The notes: generated by a model not told the origin, from the sequence alone. DNA of 64,000 nucleotides from CAZRIE01 sp964600075 (GCA_964600075.1 CAZRIE010000004.1:1-64000), one strand, 5' to 3'; positions 10,101 through 17,774 are shown, numbered from the stretch's first letter. Program-made: numbers and translations.

Positions 10101-11964
10101 AATCGCCGTCATAGTCATTAGGCTGGCTACCCCCTGAACAAATATCGGTACCGTTGGCTACCTCATCATCGTTTAAATACCCATCGGAATCGTAATCTTC
10201 TGAACCCACATATCCGGGGTCGTTGGGTTGTGCGCAATCACTAAAATCAGTCGGCTCAAAAACAGTGATATTATCTGCACCGTAGGTCGCCGCCCATACC
10301 GTACCGGGAAAAGGGTCGGTATCGCCCTGCGCAATCACATCTAAAGGCGTGGAGCCAAAACCTGTAAGGAAATTATTGTTTTTGGAGTTTATTCCATCGC
10401 CGTTTGTGTTCAACTGATACCGATTTATCTTGCCATTGAAAGACGCGGTCAAAAGATCTCCTTGCATAGCTCCTCCAAAATTACTGGCAGTATATTCGCA
10501 CATGCCGTTGGTAGAAGAATTTACAACATCGAAAATACGCATTCGAGGGTCCGAAGTGGCGTTTGCCATATATTCCCCCTGTATCGGATCATCTGGAAAA
10601 TCTGAAATGTCAAAAATCGTGTTGAAATACCCGGAGACCCCTGTTAGCAAAGTACCAAAACTATAATCGGCACCAAGCACCCAATTCGATCCGTCAAACG
10701 TATAGACCTTTACTCCTGCCCGAGATGGGAATGCCCTAATAGGAGCGGGATGACCTGAGTAGTAACTGCCATTCGCATCGCTTATATTTCCGACATAGTG
10801 CAGCGCATCACCATGGCCACTACTGCCAACCTCATTGATTTCATTGGTTACGTAATCTCCAGCAGCAGGATTATAGGTGGCGTTACTTTGATCACCCTTA
10901 AGCTGCCCATTACTATCATAAATTATAGGTAACCCGCCCCATGTCGTATTCGGACCGTTATCAACGGAATATATTCGGCCGGCGGCGGTTATCGCCACGT
11001 CGTAGCCATTTCGCCACCCAGTTGAGAAAATTTGTACTGGACCCCCCATTTCCGGAAATGCCTGGTTCAGCCCATTATTCCCACCAAAGGGATCGCCCAA
11101 ATCGATGGTAGCATTGTATAGGGGATGCCCGGCAGAGTAAGGGAAACTGGGGTCGGTATTATCGATGTCCGCCCTTTCGGGATCGTTCAGTGTGGGTAAG
11201 TCATAGATATATTCTGTACTACCCTGACGTGTATCTAAATAAGGCCCGCCGTTAGCGGCTTCTATTTGTTCTAATTGGGTAAGGTTAACAATTAACAAAG
11301 CACCTGACAAATAAGTTTCCGAAGTACCCGCAAAATTATTGCTCGGGGCGCCTTTGTTAGCATTACCTCCTTGTTGCAGTAATAAATAGGTGCTACCGTT
11401 ACGTTCGAAAATTTCCATTCCATTGGTGGAGTGGTTTTCCTCACATCGGGGAAGTCCCCTCACCAAATCTACTTTTTCCCAGACACTTCCTGTCCATGTA
11501 AGTCGGGAAAGAACTCCCGAATTGGTATCAAGGTTTTTATCGTTACCGCTACCGCCACCACCGATTCTAGAATCAGAAGAACTTACGTAAAGAATTGGAG
11601 TCGTTTGCGTACCTGTGGCAAGAAGCCCTGTCATCTGACGTGTATTTGAGGTATTTATAGTACCATCATCATTATGGTTGGGTGTACCTACCTTAACCAA
11701 ATTAATACTGTTAGAATTTATGGCAGTATAGGTACCTGAGCCGGCTTCGGCATTATCACGTAGCACGGTATACTCAAAAATCGTCCCATCCTGTTGTGAA
11801 ACATATAGCTTTCCATTAGGTCCAAAATCCAGCGAAGTCGGGTTGTTCAGATTTTCGCCGATAAGACCTGTAGCATTAAAGCTTTGGGCATATGTGAAAA
11901 TCGTAAAAGATAATGAGATGAAAAGGCAGGCGCTTACGCGCGGTGCCGTGTAATTTTTTTTCAT
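4153..11964 (-). CDS. Giant multidomain secreted protein with T9SS sorting domain (2603 aa)
   Basis: Signal peptide at 1-27 (ending FTYAQ). Approximate domain order: a beta-propeller resembling soluble sugar dehydrogenases (30-570); calcium-binding thrombospondin-3-like repeats (583-641, DYDSDGYLNDDE and DPDDDNDGIAD); a concanavalin-like sandwich (660-890); a choice-of-anchor D-type Ig domain (903-1005); malectin (1008-1188); a cadherin-like putative Ig domain; kelch repeats (1291-1600); a CBM-like sandwich (1778-1975); PKD (2028-2116); four divergent InlB B-repeats (2118-2425); a second PKD (2428-2508); and a C-terminal type A sorting domain starting FRLFPNPAS (about 2523). No glycoside hydrolase or lyase catalytic domain was recognised. 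The malectin, CBM-like and PKD domains suggest sugar binding at the cell surface. A partial copy of its 5' end lies 280 bp upstream. Confidence 0.88.
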   Translation of the reverse strand: MKKNYTAPRVSACLFISLSFTIFTYAQSFNATGLIGENLNNPTSLDFGPNGKLYVSQQDGTIFEYTVLRDNAEAGSGTYTAINSNSINLVKVGTPNHNDDGTINTSNTRQMTGLLATGTQTTPILYVSSSDSRIGGGGSGNDKNLDTNSGVLSRLTWTGSVWEKVDLVRGLPRCEENHSTNGMEIFERNGSTYLLLQQGGNANKGAPSNNFAGTSETYLSGALLIVNLTQLEQIEAANGGPYLDTRQGSTEYIYDLPTLNDPERADIDNTDPSFPYSAGHPLYNATIDLGDPFGGNNGLNQAFPEMGGPVQIFSTGWRNGYDVAITAAGRIYSVDNGPNTTWGGLPIIYDSNGQLKGDQSNATYNPAAGDYVTNEINEVGSSGHGDALHYVGNISDANGSYYSGHPAPIRAFPSRAGVKVYTFDGSNWVLGADYSFGTLLTGVSGYFNTIFDISDFPDDPIQGEYMANATSDPRMRIFDVVNSSTNGMCEYTASNFGGAMQGDLLTASFNGKINRYQLNTNGDGINSKNNNFLTGFGSTPLDVIAQGDTDPFPGTVWAATYGADNITVFEPTDFSDCAQPNDPGYVGSEDYDSDGYLNDDEVANGTDICSGGSQPNDYDGDFISDLNDPDDDNDGIADVQDVFAIDADNGTITNLPIDYPFWNNDPGTGFFGLGFTGLMLDPTGNTDYLGQYYENNLSFGGAGGKATIDAVTTGNAYQAANSQDNAFQFGVNLSNNSKPFTVHTKIETPFANVSSAANLSYGIYIGNGDQDHYFKVVVTEGLTENDGLYGFEVVKEEGPSNVSSQKYDVVGLKDATSVDIYINVNASANTAQPYYSIDGGENVILLGDAVVLPIELLKADDAKGLAVGLISTSGTGEAFTATWDFLKVTENGDANLVLSENLVDFGVLETGSGQVQLIPTLTNEGGPSAGAIEITAINITSADATLFSHSLALPLVIGPGANKTLPLNFFPNTSIGSKTANLQIVHNGANSPFVVPMTAILEENNEPTYTVVARINAGGNPVTAADGNMDWEANLSNGGVSGTNYSVNTGIIPNGTNAFLYENRHSSVPDYIDENTFNALFGKERYDANSGPEMEFKFPVPNGDYLVNIYTGNGYGPANIVGARIFDVSLETELKGDDIDVVAQFGGSGNVFHAGMLSYAVTVSDGELNVVFEHAGTENPVLQAIEVMVSTSINDPITIAPIADQFNAVGDQSTLTVSAIGGDSDENFMYTISGQPEGISVEPTNGQIFGTISTNAITGGPNNDGAHNVNIEVSKPGSATENISFIWTIDTLLWKDKDEAENYTARHECSLVQAGDKFYLMGGRENAKTIDVYDYTTNTWTQILNSPPEEFNHFQATEYKGLIWVIGAFKNNSFPNEQPTEYVWAFDPANEEWIQGPEIPENRRRGSTGMVVYNDKFYISGGNAIGHNGGYVNWFDEYDPTTGIWTPLNDAPRARDHFHSGVVGDKMYLAGGRLSGGDGGVFNPTIAEVDVYDFGSDTWSTLPTDQNIPTPRAAPAVASFNGKLIVAGGEVQNQEVYGQVTTSALKITEEYDPVTQTWTRLPDLNSPRHGTQAIVSGNGIFVLAGSPNLGGGNQKNMEYLGEDAPVGLASIASTLSTPNVVDIEVEGSNTFSIEVTGGNIGMFIRSMELTGADAANYAITSGTLENVFLDAESVRPVTVFLNGSGANTNAILTIRYGASSSADIILKNGELVSSIIDPGTQYNTEGDEVSLQILTDGAGNSLTFSATGLPPTLEIDATTGLIDGTVLSSEISGGGAFFEENGLVVIEAESGNIVPGWVETTLDGANGILASANNLSGQNGGTIPYQITVSTPGVYRFDSRSFFSGESATDENDNWLRFPNNDDVWFFGYKGSPVDEASLVSNVQGEQLNVVFPKGSSRITPGPDGTTPEGSGGNGYFKVFRSGGLSETYDWQARTSDDDAHNIYVWFVNVGTYTMEVSERSAGHAIDKMVLYKVDGPLYSDNQLTAADESDRAEASAGAGDASPYNVVVTATDDNDPTNSSTVEFTWVIDIIGNPVAIASATPLQGQAPLEVSFNGSGSIDDKGIVDYSWEFGDVLSSVSDLADPSFTFTEAGIYNVLLRVTDGDGNQHAETLEITVIAPTSNIITVNAGENGTISPNGEVEVIEGVDQQFSITANTGYKITQVLVDGASQGAIESFIFEAVSSNHIIEASFEEIFNVITASSLLGGTISPRGEISIARGEDQWFTATPDEGYMFDYFIVDNSFTVGEPIYAFENVYGNYTIEAVFTEIVINDYTVSAMSGEGGTILPDGVNVVVESENIGFSVAANTGYEIDYLIVDGELVQDVSEYTFEDISENHTIEAVFQAIVELDYYTITATATEGGELSPNGEIEVIEGGEQIFIILASEGFRLADIVIDESSIALVEEYMFANVVENHSIHVVFEEIPNDPPKAVAAVDVKSGLAPLLINFDGDESTDDTGITSYSWNFGDGSPPATGILVSHTYTKAGVYTATLTVEDGTGEIGTDSITITINEPSWTEREALDEFRLFPNPASVSVSLSFGKSVDLETISIYDMTGKLVLSVNAKDVSKGRNYELNVINLPSGLYIVKTKGSKGAEVNKRLLIQ

Positions 11965-11993
11965 AGGTTACTAAGTTTTGGGTCTGTCATTCT
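11781..11993 (-). repeat. Copy A of a 213-bp direct duplication (5' end of giant gene)
   Basis: This stretch covers the first roughly 60 codons and about 30 bp of 5' leader of the giant gene. It aligns without gaps, at a constant offset of 280 bp, to 12061-12273. By eye it is about 90 percent identical. Copy A is the intact gene start. Confidence 0.9.
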
Positions 11994-12055
11994 CCAATTT
12001 TCTTATACTAATCGGTAAATATATTGCAAGGGGTTCCTGATAAAAATGACATAGG

Positions 12056-12244
12056 TCATTTTGTCCCATCCCGTTGTGAAACATATAGCTTTCCATTAGG
12101 TCTGAAATCCAGCGAAGTCGGGTTGTTCAGATTTTCTCCCTTAAGACCTGTAGCATTAAAGCTTTGGGCATAAGTGAAAATCGTAAAAGATAGTGGGATG
12201 AAAAGGCAGACCAGCACGCGCAGTGCCGTGTAATTTTTTTTCAT
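12056..12244 (-). pseudogene. Truncated duplicate of the giant T9SS gene 5' end (62 codons)
   Basis: It encodes MKKNYTALRVLVCLFIPLSF..., near-identical to the first residues of the giant gene including the signal peptide, then stops after VSQRDGTK where similarity ends. The leader CATAGGTTACTAAG just upstream is also duplicated. The substitutions are scattered and there is no indel. That fits an old tandem partial duplication, or the remnant of a second full gene deleted between the two copies. The short product could still be exported, but a function is unlikely. Confidence 0.8.
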
Positions 12245-12276
12245 AGGTTACTAAGATTTGGGTTTGTCATTCTACG

Positions 12277-12740
12277 ATTAGGAACAACAGTTATCTACAA
12301 AATTAGATATACTCCTTAGCAGCATGAAAAAAGTGAAATAATATTCGATTACCTTCCATTATTAATGGACAAATTACATACCTAAAAAAAAACAGCAACT
12401 AAAAACTAAAGTGGGTTTTCAGTTTGTCGATTGAAAATAGAGTTTTATCGAATGAATATTTCTTACAAATTAACGAAAGGCTAATTGTAATACTCTTAAA
12501 AAAATTAAACAATTATTGCTAAAAAATCTATACTATTCTCTACTTATAGGAGATTATAAAAAAAAAATCACATTATCTTTCTTACTATTTCAATCAAGAA
12601 AATTATCCTAATACTGAGAAACAAACTGGTTTGAATTTTTCTTTGTTTATAAATACCTATATCGGGCTCCGATTGAAATAACACAAATCAAAATATTTGA
12701 AATTTCCATATCTTTAAAAATCTACAAAACAATAATTTTT
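12277..12740. other. AT-rich intergenic region without recognised gene
   Basis: This very AT-rich 460-bp stretch separates divergent genes: the duplicated fragment on the minus strand and the Gfo/Idh gene on the plus strand. No ORF, convincing hairpin or copy of the locus-wide CAGGAY direct repeat was found in it. It probably holds the promoter of the Gfo/Idh gene, but no TAnnTTTG box could be assigned with confidence. Confidence 0.5.
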
Positions 12741-14114
12741 ATGAAAATCAAAAACTTCTACATTAACAGACGAAATTTTCTCAAGGGTACAACAGCAGCC
12801 ATCGCACTATCATCTTTCGGGGGTTACGGCATCGACTTGATGTATCGCGAAAAACCGATACGTGTCGGACTCATAGGCGCCGGATGGTACGGCAAAAGCG
12901 ATCTTTTTCGATTAATACAAGTAGCCAATATAGAAGTGGTATCACTTTGTGACGTTGACGAGCATATGTTATCGAATGCTGCAGAACTAGTAAGTCAGAG
13001 ACAAAAATCAGGGAAGAAACCGCGAATGTATTCAGATTATCGGAAAATGCTCGCTGAAAAAGATTTGGATATTGTTTTAATAGGAAGCCCAGATCATTGG
13101 CATGCTCTTCAAGGCATTGAAGCGTTAAAAGCTGGCGCCCACGTGTATTTACAAAAACCGATTAGTGTCGACGTAGTGGAAGGGGAAGCTTTGATAAGTG
13201 CTGCTAGCAAGTATGGCAAAGTAATTCAAGTGGGCACTCAGCGTAAAAGCACTCCGCACCTAATCGAGGCCAAGAAAAATATCGTCGATGCAGGATTATT
13301 AGGAAAAGTATCGCACATCGAAATATGCTGTTATTACCATATGCGCGATACTAAAAATCGCCCTGTAGTTGATGTACCTGATTTTTTTGACTACGATATG
13401 TGGACTGGGCCTGCCCCTTTACGGGAATTCGATGGATTGCCCCATCGTAGGTGGCGCGCCTTTATGGAATATGGCAACGGTATCGTCGGCGATATGTGCG
13501 TGCATATGTTAGATACTATTCGGTGGATGCTCGATTTAGGATGGCCAAAGCGCATCAGTTCAACAGGAGGCATCTATGTTCAAAAAGATGCAAAGGCAAA
13601 TATTTCCGATACCCAGACCGCCATTTTTGAATTTGATGAGCTTGAATGTATTTGGAAACACCGATCATGGGGCACACCCGCAGACCCAGAATACCCATGG
13701 TCATTTAAAATATATGGTGAAAAAGGTACGCTTTCCGGCAGTGTAAAGCAGTATGATTTTGTGCCAAATGGCGATGGGGAAAAAATTCATGGAGATGTCA
13801 TCTACGAAAGGGAAAAATACCCAGAAGATGTAACTGAAAAAGATATTGAATTACATGCGGCACCCGCCACGAGGGGCCATATGTTAGACTTTCTTGCAGC
13901 CATCGATAAGGGAACACTTCCGGTTGCGAATATTCAAGAAGGCCATATTTCTACAGCCAGTTGTATTTTAGCCAATATGGCGATGAATCTGAAAAGACCT
14001 TTAGTGTATGATCAAAGCCAACAAATAGTTCTTAATGATCCTGAGGCAACCAAATTATTGCAAAGGGGATATAGAGAAGGTTGGGAGCATCCGGAGCCAG
14101 ATATGTTCAAATAG
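12741..14114 (+). CDS. Exported Gfo/Idh/MocA-family oxidoreductase (Tat-type signal)
   Basis: A 457-residue protein with a twin-arginine-like leader (INRRNFLKGT) followed by a hydrophobic stretch. The Rossmann motif is VGLIGAGWYGKSD. The usual EKP motif is QKP here (YLQKPISVDVVEG), which keeps the catalytic lysine. WTGPAPLREFDG and GDMCVHMLDTIRWML are typical of the exported Bacteroidota subgroup. Such enzymes perform NAD(P)-dependent redox chemistry on sugars; cofactor retention after Tat export is typical of the group, but the substrate is unknown. It stands alone on the plus strand, with no CAGGAY repeat upstream. Confidence 0.85.
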   Translation: MKIKNFYINRRNFLKGTTAAIALSSFGGYGIDLMYREKPIRVGLIGAGWYGKSDLFRLIQVANIEVVSLCDVDEHMLSNAAELVSQRQKSGKKPRMYSDYRKMLAEKDLDIVLIGSPDHWHALQGIEALKAGAHVYLQKPISVDVVEGEALISAASKYGKVIQVGTQRKSTPHLIEAKKNIVDAGLLGKVSHIEICCYYHMRDTKNRPVVDVPDFFDYDMWTGPAPLREFDGLPHRRWRAFMEYGNGIVGDMCVHMLDTIRWMLDLGWPKRISSTGGIYVQKDAKANISDTQTAIFEFDELECIWKHRSWGTPADPEYPWSFKIYGEKGTLSGSVKQYDFVPNGDGEKIHGDVIYEREKYPEDVTEKDIELHAAPATRGHMLDFLAAIDKGTLPVANIQEGHISTASCILANMAMNLKRPLVYDQSQQIVLNDPEATKLLQRGYREGWEHPEPDMFK

Positions 14115-14430
14115 TACATTTGTAATACATATCCTTGGAGCAACTCCAGAAGATATCATCCCTATTCAAAGGCCTCGGAACGGGTCTACAAACAAATTTC
14201 AGAAAATTAAAAAAGCCAGGTTGAAATCAAGGTTCTAAAATCTTTATCCCTTTTTTGAACTTTTATCGAAACAGTATCTGATCAAGTCTGCTATAACGAA
14301 CGATAATTTTGATCTAGAGAAATCACATGTGCTACCAGCATTGATTCGCAAGGCACTTTCAGGATTAAGCCTATTTTTTAAGAATACAACTACCAAAATA
14401 TGCTAGAGGTCTGTTTGACATTGGTCTATT
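14115..14430. other. Intergenic region between convergent genes, nothing recognised
   Basis: This 316-bp stretch lies between the convergent 3' ends of the Gfo/Idh gene and rhaM. Short open frames exist but show no family similarity or codon bias. No T-run-backed hairpin was seen. Confidence 0.5.
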
Positions 14431-14745
14431 TTATTCCAGATAAAAAACCTCTTCCAAATGAATTGAAACTGGAGAACTATCGGGATTGACCTTCATAATA
14501 TCGGCCATGTGTTTCCACCATTTTTGTACAATCGGGTTTTTAGCTAAATCTTGCGAACCACCAGAACCGATCACTTTTTGAAAGGCAAAAAGCGTATCGG
14601 TTTCCTCGTCAAAAAAAATAGAGTAGTCACTTACACCAGAATCTTTGAGCAACTTCTTCAGTTCGGGCCAAATCTCATCGTGCCGCTTTATATAAGCTTC
14701 TTTTTGATTAGGGTTCAATTTCATTTTAAAAGCTAGTCGTTGCAT
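14431..14745 (-). CDS. rhaM: L-rhamnose mutarotase
   Basis: A 104-residue cytoplasmic protein that matches the family's usual length. It shows Tyr18 and His22 in AYIKRHDEIWPEL and the tryptophan pair at 76-77 (VQKWWKHMADIM), the residues known to be catalytic or sugar-binding in E. coli RhaM. The enzyme interconverts alpha and beta anomers of L-rhamnose and so feeds the isomerase with the preferred anomer. It lies away from the main rha operon at 46.7 kb. The 208 bp upstream contain a heptamer repeat array. A second, exported paralogue is at 59838. Confidence 0.93.
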   Translation of the reverse strand: MQRLAFKMKLNPNQKEAYIKRHDEIWPELKKLLKDSGVSDYSIFFDEETDTLFAFQKVIGSGGSQDLAKNPIVQKWWKHMADIMKVNPDSSPVSIHLEEVFYLE

Positions 14746-14794
14746 AAAAATAGTCTAGACAAATAATTAAGAATGAATTCAACTCTTAGAAACG

Positions 14795-14917
14795 TTGTTC
14801 CATCCGGAACAAGAACCAAGACGTTAGAGGTTAGAGGTTAGAGGTTAGAGGTTAGAGGTTAGACAGAAAACTAAACTTCTGTACTCACAACCCCATAAAC
14901 TTATAAACTTTTTCCAT
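14795..14917 (+). repeat. TTAGAGG heptanucleotide array with hairpin and conserved flanks
   Basis: A perfect 7-bp hairpin (TTGTTCC-atcc-GGAACAA, 14795-14812) is followed by AAGAACCAAGACG and five exact copies of TTAGAGG (14824-14858) plus a partial sixth. After the array comes a segment (14871-14917) very like the one after the TTAGACG array at 33.4 kb: AAACTTCT, then a run resembling CATAAACTTATAAACTTTTT. The shared layout marks both as members of one intergenic repeat family. Confidence 0.8.
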
Positions 14918-14953
14918 TAGCTGTTGCCTTGCCACTTAGCAAGAAAAATAAAT

Positions 14954-16279
14954 CTAGCTATATTTTCTATTTTTTCGTTTTCGCATTTTGTTTGCCTGAC
15001 CATCGCCCTTGAATTTTTCCTTCACCGGATCCCACTGTAAGGGCCTGCCCAATTCATACGCAATATTGGCAACATTGCAAACGGTAGCGGAACGATGACC
15101 TGTTTCAACGTTACAAATTACTTCTCCTCTATTTTTGATTGCCGTAATCCAATTCTCATAATGGTTACCACGGTCTTTAAATTGCTCGCTAGGGTCTCCT
15201 CCATTGGGCATTAGTATATTTGCGGGCGTAGTTTCCAAATAACTTCGGCTAACATCCATAGTACCCTTGGTACCAATAAACCGACATCCCCATTTTCTGC
15301 CAAAATCTTCGTGTACCATTTCGATACCGTTTTCATAAAACATCTGTAAGCCTCTCACTGCTTTTGGCTCTTTAGGTGGAATATAGCTGACCGGACCCGT
15401 TTTATCCATTCCCAAGCACCATTGGGCAATATCGAACATATGTGCACCCCAATCGGAGAGAATACCACCACCGGTTTCCCAGAAATCTCGCCAATCGGGA
15501 TATTTCTCTACCACCTCAGGGGCGATCGTATGATGATAGGTCAATAAGGGCGCAGGACCGCACCAACGGTTCCAATCGATTCCCTTTGGAGTAGGTTCGG
15601 CAGGAAGGTCGTAATATCTTGCCGGATCGCCTACGTTTACCAATACTTTGGTGATTTCACCCAGTTTTCCAGAATTGACAATTTCTTGTGCCTTTTTAAA
15701 TTGTTCCCAAGACCGCTGCATACTTCCCACTTGTAAAATCCGCTTATTCTTTTTGACGGAATCGGCCATCATTCTACCTTCAACGATTGTGTTGGTCATC
15801 GGTTTTTCGCAGAACACATCTTTACCAGCCTCCATGGCATCGATAGATTGTATGGCATGCCAATGATCAGGGGTGGCGACCACCACGGCATCGATACCTT
15901 TCTGTTGTAAGAGTTCTTGATAATCAAGATAGGTCGTTACACTATTATAAGTGCTGACCTGTCTTTCACCGGCATAGAAACCTTCTACTTTTTCTTTGAA
16001 ACTATCTCGCTTCGAGTTCCAGACGTCACTACCGGCAACAACTTGTGCCTCCGTATTGACTACAAAAGACCTGGCAAGATTGACACCCTGTTTTCCAAGG
16101 CCTATGTACCCAAGATTAATTTTATCGTTCGGCGCAGTAAAACCTCTACCGAGCACGTGCCTCGGAACGATTGTTATTGCTCCAAATGCCAAAGCACTGT
16201 TTCTAATGAAACTTCTTCTCGAGGTAACACTTTGTTGCTTAACCGCTGAATTCAATGCTTGTTTTTTCTTTTTTTTCAT
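14954..16279 (-). CDS. Exported Gfo/Idh/MocA-family oxidoreductase (Tat signal)
   Basis: A 441-residue protein with a basic leader and twin-arginine motif (SRRSFIRNSALAFGA), a Rossmann fold region (LGYIGLGKQGVNLA) and the catalytic EKP motif in DVFCEKPMTNTIVEG. The GGGILSDWGAHMFDIAQW block is typical of exported Bacteroidota members. It is likely a periplasmic sugar oxidoreductase; the substrate is unknown. A CAGGAY direct repeat with a -7-like box lies about 170-215 bp upstream, linking its expression to the rhamnose and SusCD genes. The long lysine-rich N-terminus could mean that translation starts slightly further in, but the twin arginines support the annotated start. Confidence 0.87.
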   Translation of the reverse strand: MKKKKKQALNSAVKQQSVTSRRSFIRNSALAFGAITIVPRHVLGRGFTAPNDKINLGYIGLGKQGVNLARSFVVNTEAQVVAGSDVWNSKRDSFKEKVEGFYAGERQVSTYNSVTTYLDYQELLQQKGIDAVVVATPDHWHAIQSIDAMEAGKDVFCEKPMTNTIVEGRMMADSVKKNKRILQVGSMQRSWEQFKKAQEIVNSGKLGEITKVLVNVGDPARYYDLPAEPTPKGIDWNRWCGPAPLLTYHHTIAPEVVEKYPDWRDFWETGGGILSDWGAHMFDIAQWCLGMDKTGPVSYIPPKEPKAVRGLQMFYENGIEMVHEDFGRKWGCRFIGTKGTMDVSRSYLETTPANILMPNGGDPSEQFKDRGNHYENWITAIKNRGEVICNVETGHRSATVCNVANIAYELGRPLQWDPVKEKFKGDGQANKMRKRKNRKYS

Positions 16280-16447
16280 GGATTAGATATGTTTTGTGTT
16301 TATGAAATGAAAAATTGGCTCAACCCTTCAATTCATTTTATAATTTTATATATGACATTCCTAGTTTGGAATTGTTGGTTTTAATGAGGCCGATTAGGTA
16401 ATCACCACCATATAACCTTGAAATTACGAAAAACCACAATAAACATT

Positions 16448-16496
16448 TAAAGTTACTTTGTTGTCACCAACAAAGTGTCCTGTACTATCAGGCGCT
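16448..16496 (-). promoter_or_regulatory. CAGGAY-type operator and -7 box for the Gfo/Idh gene at 14954
   Basis: In gene sense, CCTGAT-AGTA-CAGGAC (16477-16492) is followed after 21 bp by TAACTTTA (16448-16455), one mismatch from TAnnTTTG. The distal half-site is degenerate (CCTGAT for CAGGAT). The 21-bp spacer is almost filled by a perfect 9-bp inverted repeat, ACTTTGTTG-tcac-CAACAAAGT (16455-16476). The rest of the 370-bp gap between the two genes (16280-16649) shows nothing else recognisable. Confidence 0.6.
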
Positions 16497-16649
16497 GCTT
16501 CCGTCAATGAACATATAGATTTTAAGGCACTTCACCAATCTAGGTCTATTCAAAAACAAATGCAGTTATTGAATTTCTAAAGCATACAGGTCACTAAAAA
16601 TGCAAAAGCATTGGCAGCTATGAGACTGTTTTGAAACATATCGATACTA

Positions 16650-17774
16650 TTATTCCTCCAATTTAAGAAGCTCACTACCGGCTAGCAAAAATGCTCCGGT
16701 ACCGAAATTCTGCCAGCTATCTGCGTTCGCAGGTTCAGGGCTTGCCCCAATATTTTGCACCCAACCTACCATACCATTTTTTTTCTGGCATTTTTTTAAG
16801 GCCACCCATGCTTTGGTAACCACGGGCGTATATTCCGCTTTATCCAACAATCCATTATTGATACCCCAAGTAAGGGCAAAGGTGTAAAAACCACTACCGC
16901 TTACCTCACCATGGTCATATGATTCTGGGGATAATAAGCTCGTTCGCCATAAGCCATCTGCATGCTGTATGCCCTTGATTCTAGCAGCCATTTCTTGGTA
17001 CAGGTTCAAATAAAAATCACGATGTGCATAGTCCTTCGGCATATCTTCGAGAATAAGAGCCAGACCTCCTAAAACCCATCCGTTTCCTCGCGACCAAAAT
17101 ATTTTTTTTCCATTTTCTTCTTTAATATCATCTGCATCGCCGTCCCATACAAAGCGTATATCACGGGCAAAAAGATGTTCTTCTTTATCATAAAGCAGGT
17201 TATAGGTCTCCATATAGTATTTATGCATTTCGTCTAAATACTTTTGGTCATCCTTTAGGTTTGCATAAACGGTAAGTACGGGCGGGGCCATAAAAAGTGC
17301 ATCGCACCACCACCATAAGATTTTTTGATCCTTGTTTTCAATTCCTTCCCTCCAAGCGTGGGGCTTATATAAATGATCTTGTATGAAAGTATCTGTCGGA
17401 CCTAAATCGACCCAATTTTTACGAATACCGTTTAGGTATAGATAGGAATAGGAAATTATAATATCGTCGGCATGGTAAAAACGTTCCCAAGGTTTCCATT
17501 CGTTCCAGTATCCCATATTTTTTAGAGCTGCTAAAAAGATAGCATTCTTAGTAGTTTGATGCGCCTTTGTCACCCCTACGTAATAGGCGCCATTTGTCCA
17601 ATCGGTAGGTGCTACGGCCATAATCGGGTGTTGCTCTTGCCATTCCATGGCATGCACCATAGCATTTTCGATTTCTTGGTTATCCAACTGTTGAGCCATC
17701 AAAGATGATGCACAAACAAAGCTGCAGACTAAAGTTGTAAGCACCAATTTTTTAGTTCTCTTAATTCTAATCAT
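16650..17774 (-). CDS. GH105 unsaturated glucuronyl/galacturonyl hydrolase
   Basis: A 374-residue protein with a signal peptide (residues 1-28, ending SSLMAQ). GH105/YteR features are visible: WWWCDALFMAPP with the predicted general-acid Asp158, FWSRGNGWVLGGLALIL, and DGLWRTSLL with GEVSGSGFYTFAL. GH105 enzymes hydrate the 4,5-unsaturated uronic acid left at oligosaccharide ends by lyases and so release it. In an ulvan locus the substrate would be unsaturated uronate linked to rhamnose-3-sulfate; in pectin it would be rhamnogalacturonan oligomers. A well-formed CAGGAY operator with a -7 box lies 116-164 bp upstream of the start. Confidence 0.9.
   Translation of the reverse strand: MIRIKRTKKLVLTTLVCSFVCASSLMAQQLDNQEIENAMVHAMEWQEQHPIMAVAPTDWTNGAYYVGVTKAHQTTKNAIFLAALKNMGYWNEWKPWERFYHADDIIISYSYLYLNGIRKNWVDLGPTDTFIQDHLYKPHAWREGIENKDQKILWWWCDALFMAPPVLTVYANLKDDQKYLDEMHKYYMETYNLLYDKEEHLFARDIRFVWDGDADDIKEENGKKIFWSRGNGWVLGGLALILEDMPKDYAHRDFYLNLYQEMAARIKGIQHADGLWRTSLLSPESYDHGEVSGSGFYTFALTWGINNGLLDKAEYTPVVTKAWVALKKCQKKNGMVGWVQNIGASPEPANADSWQNFGTGAFLLAGSELLKLEE

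Noticed and set aside
12032..12041. TTCCTGATAA as a CAGGAY operator for the giant gene
   Set aside because: Only one half-site is present and there is no TAnnTTTG box at the 20-21 bp spacing.
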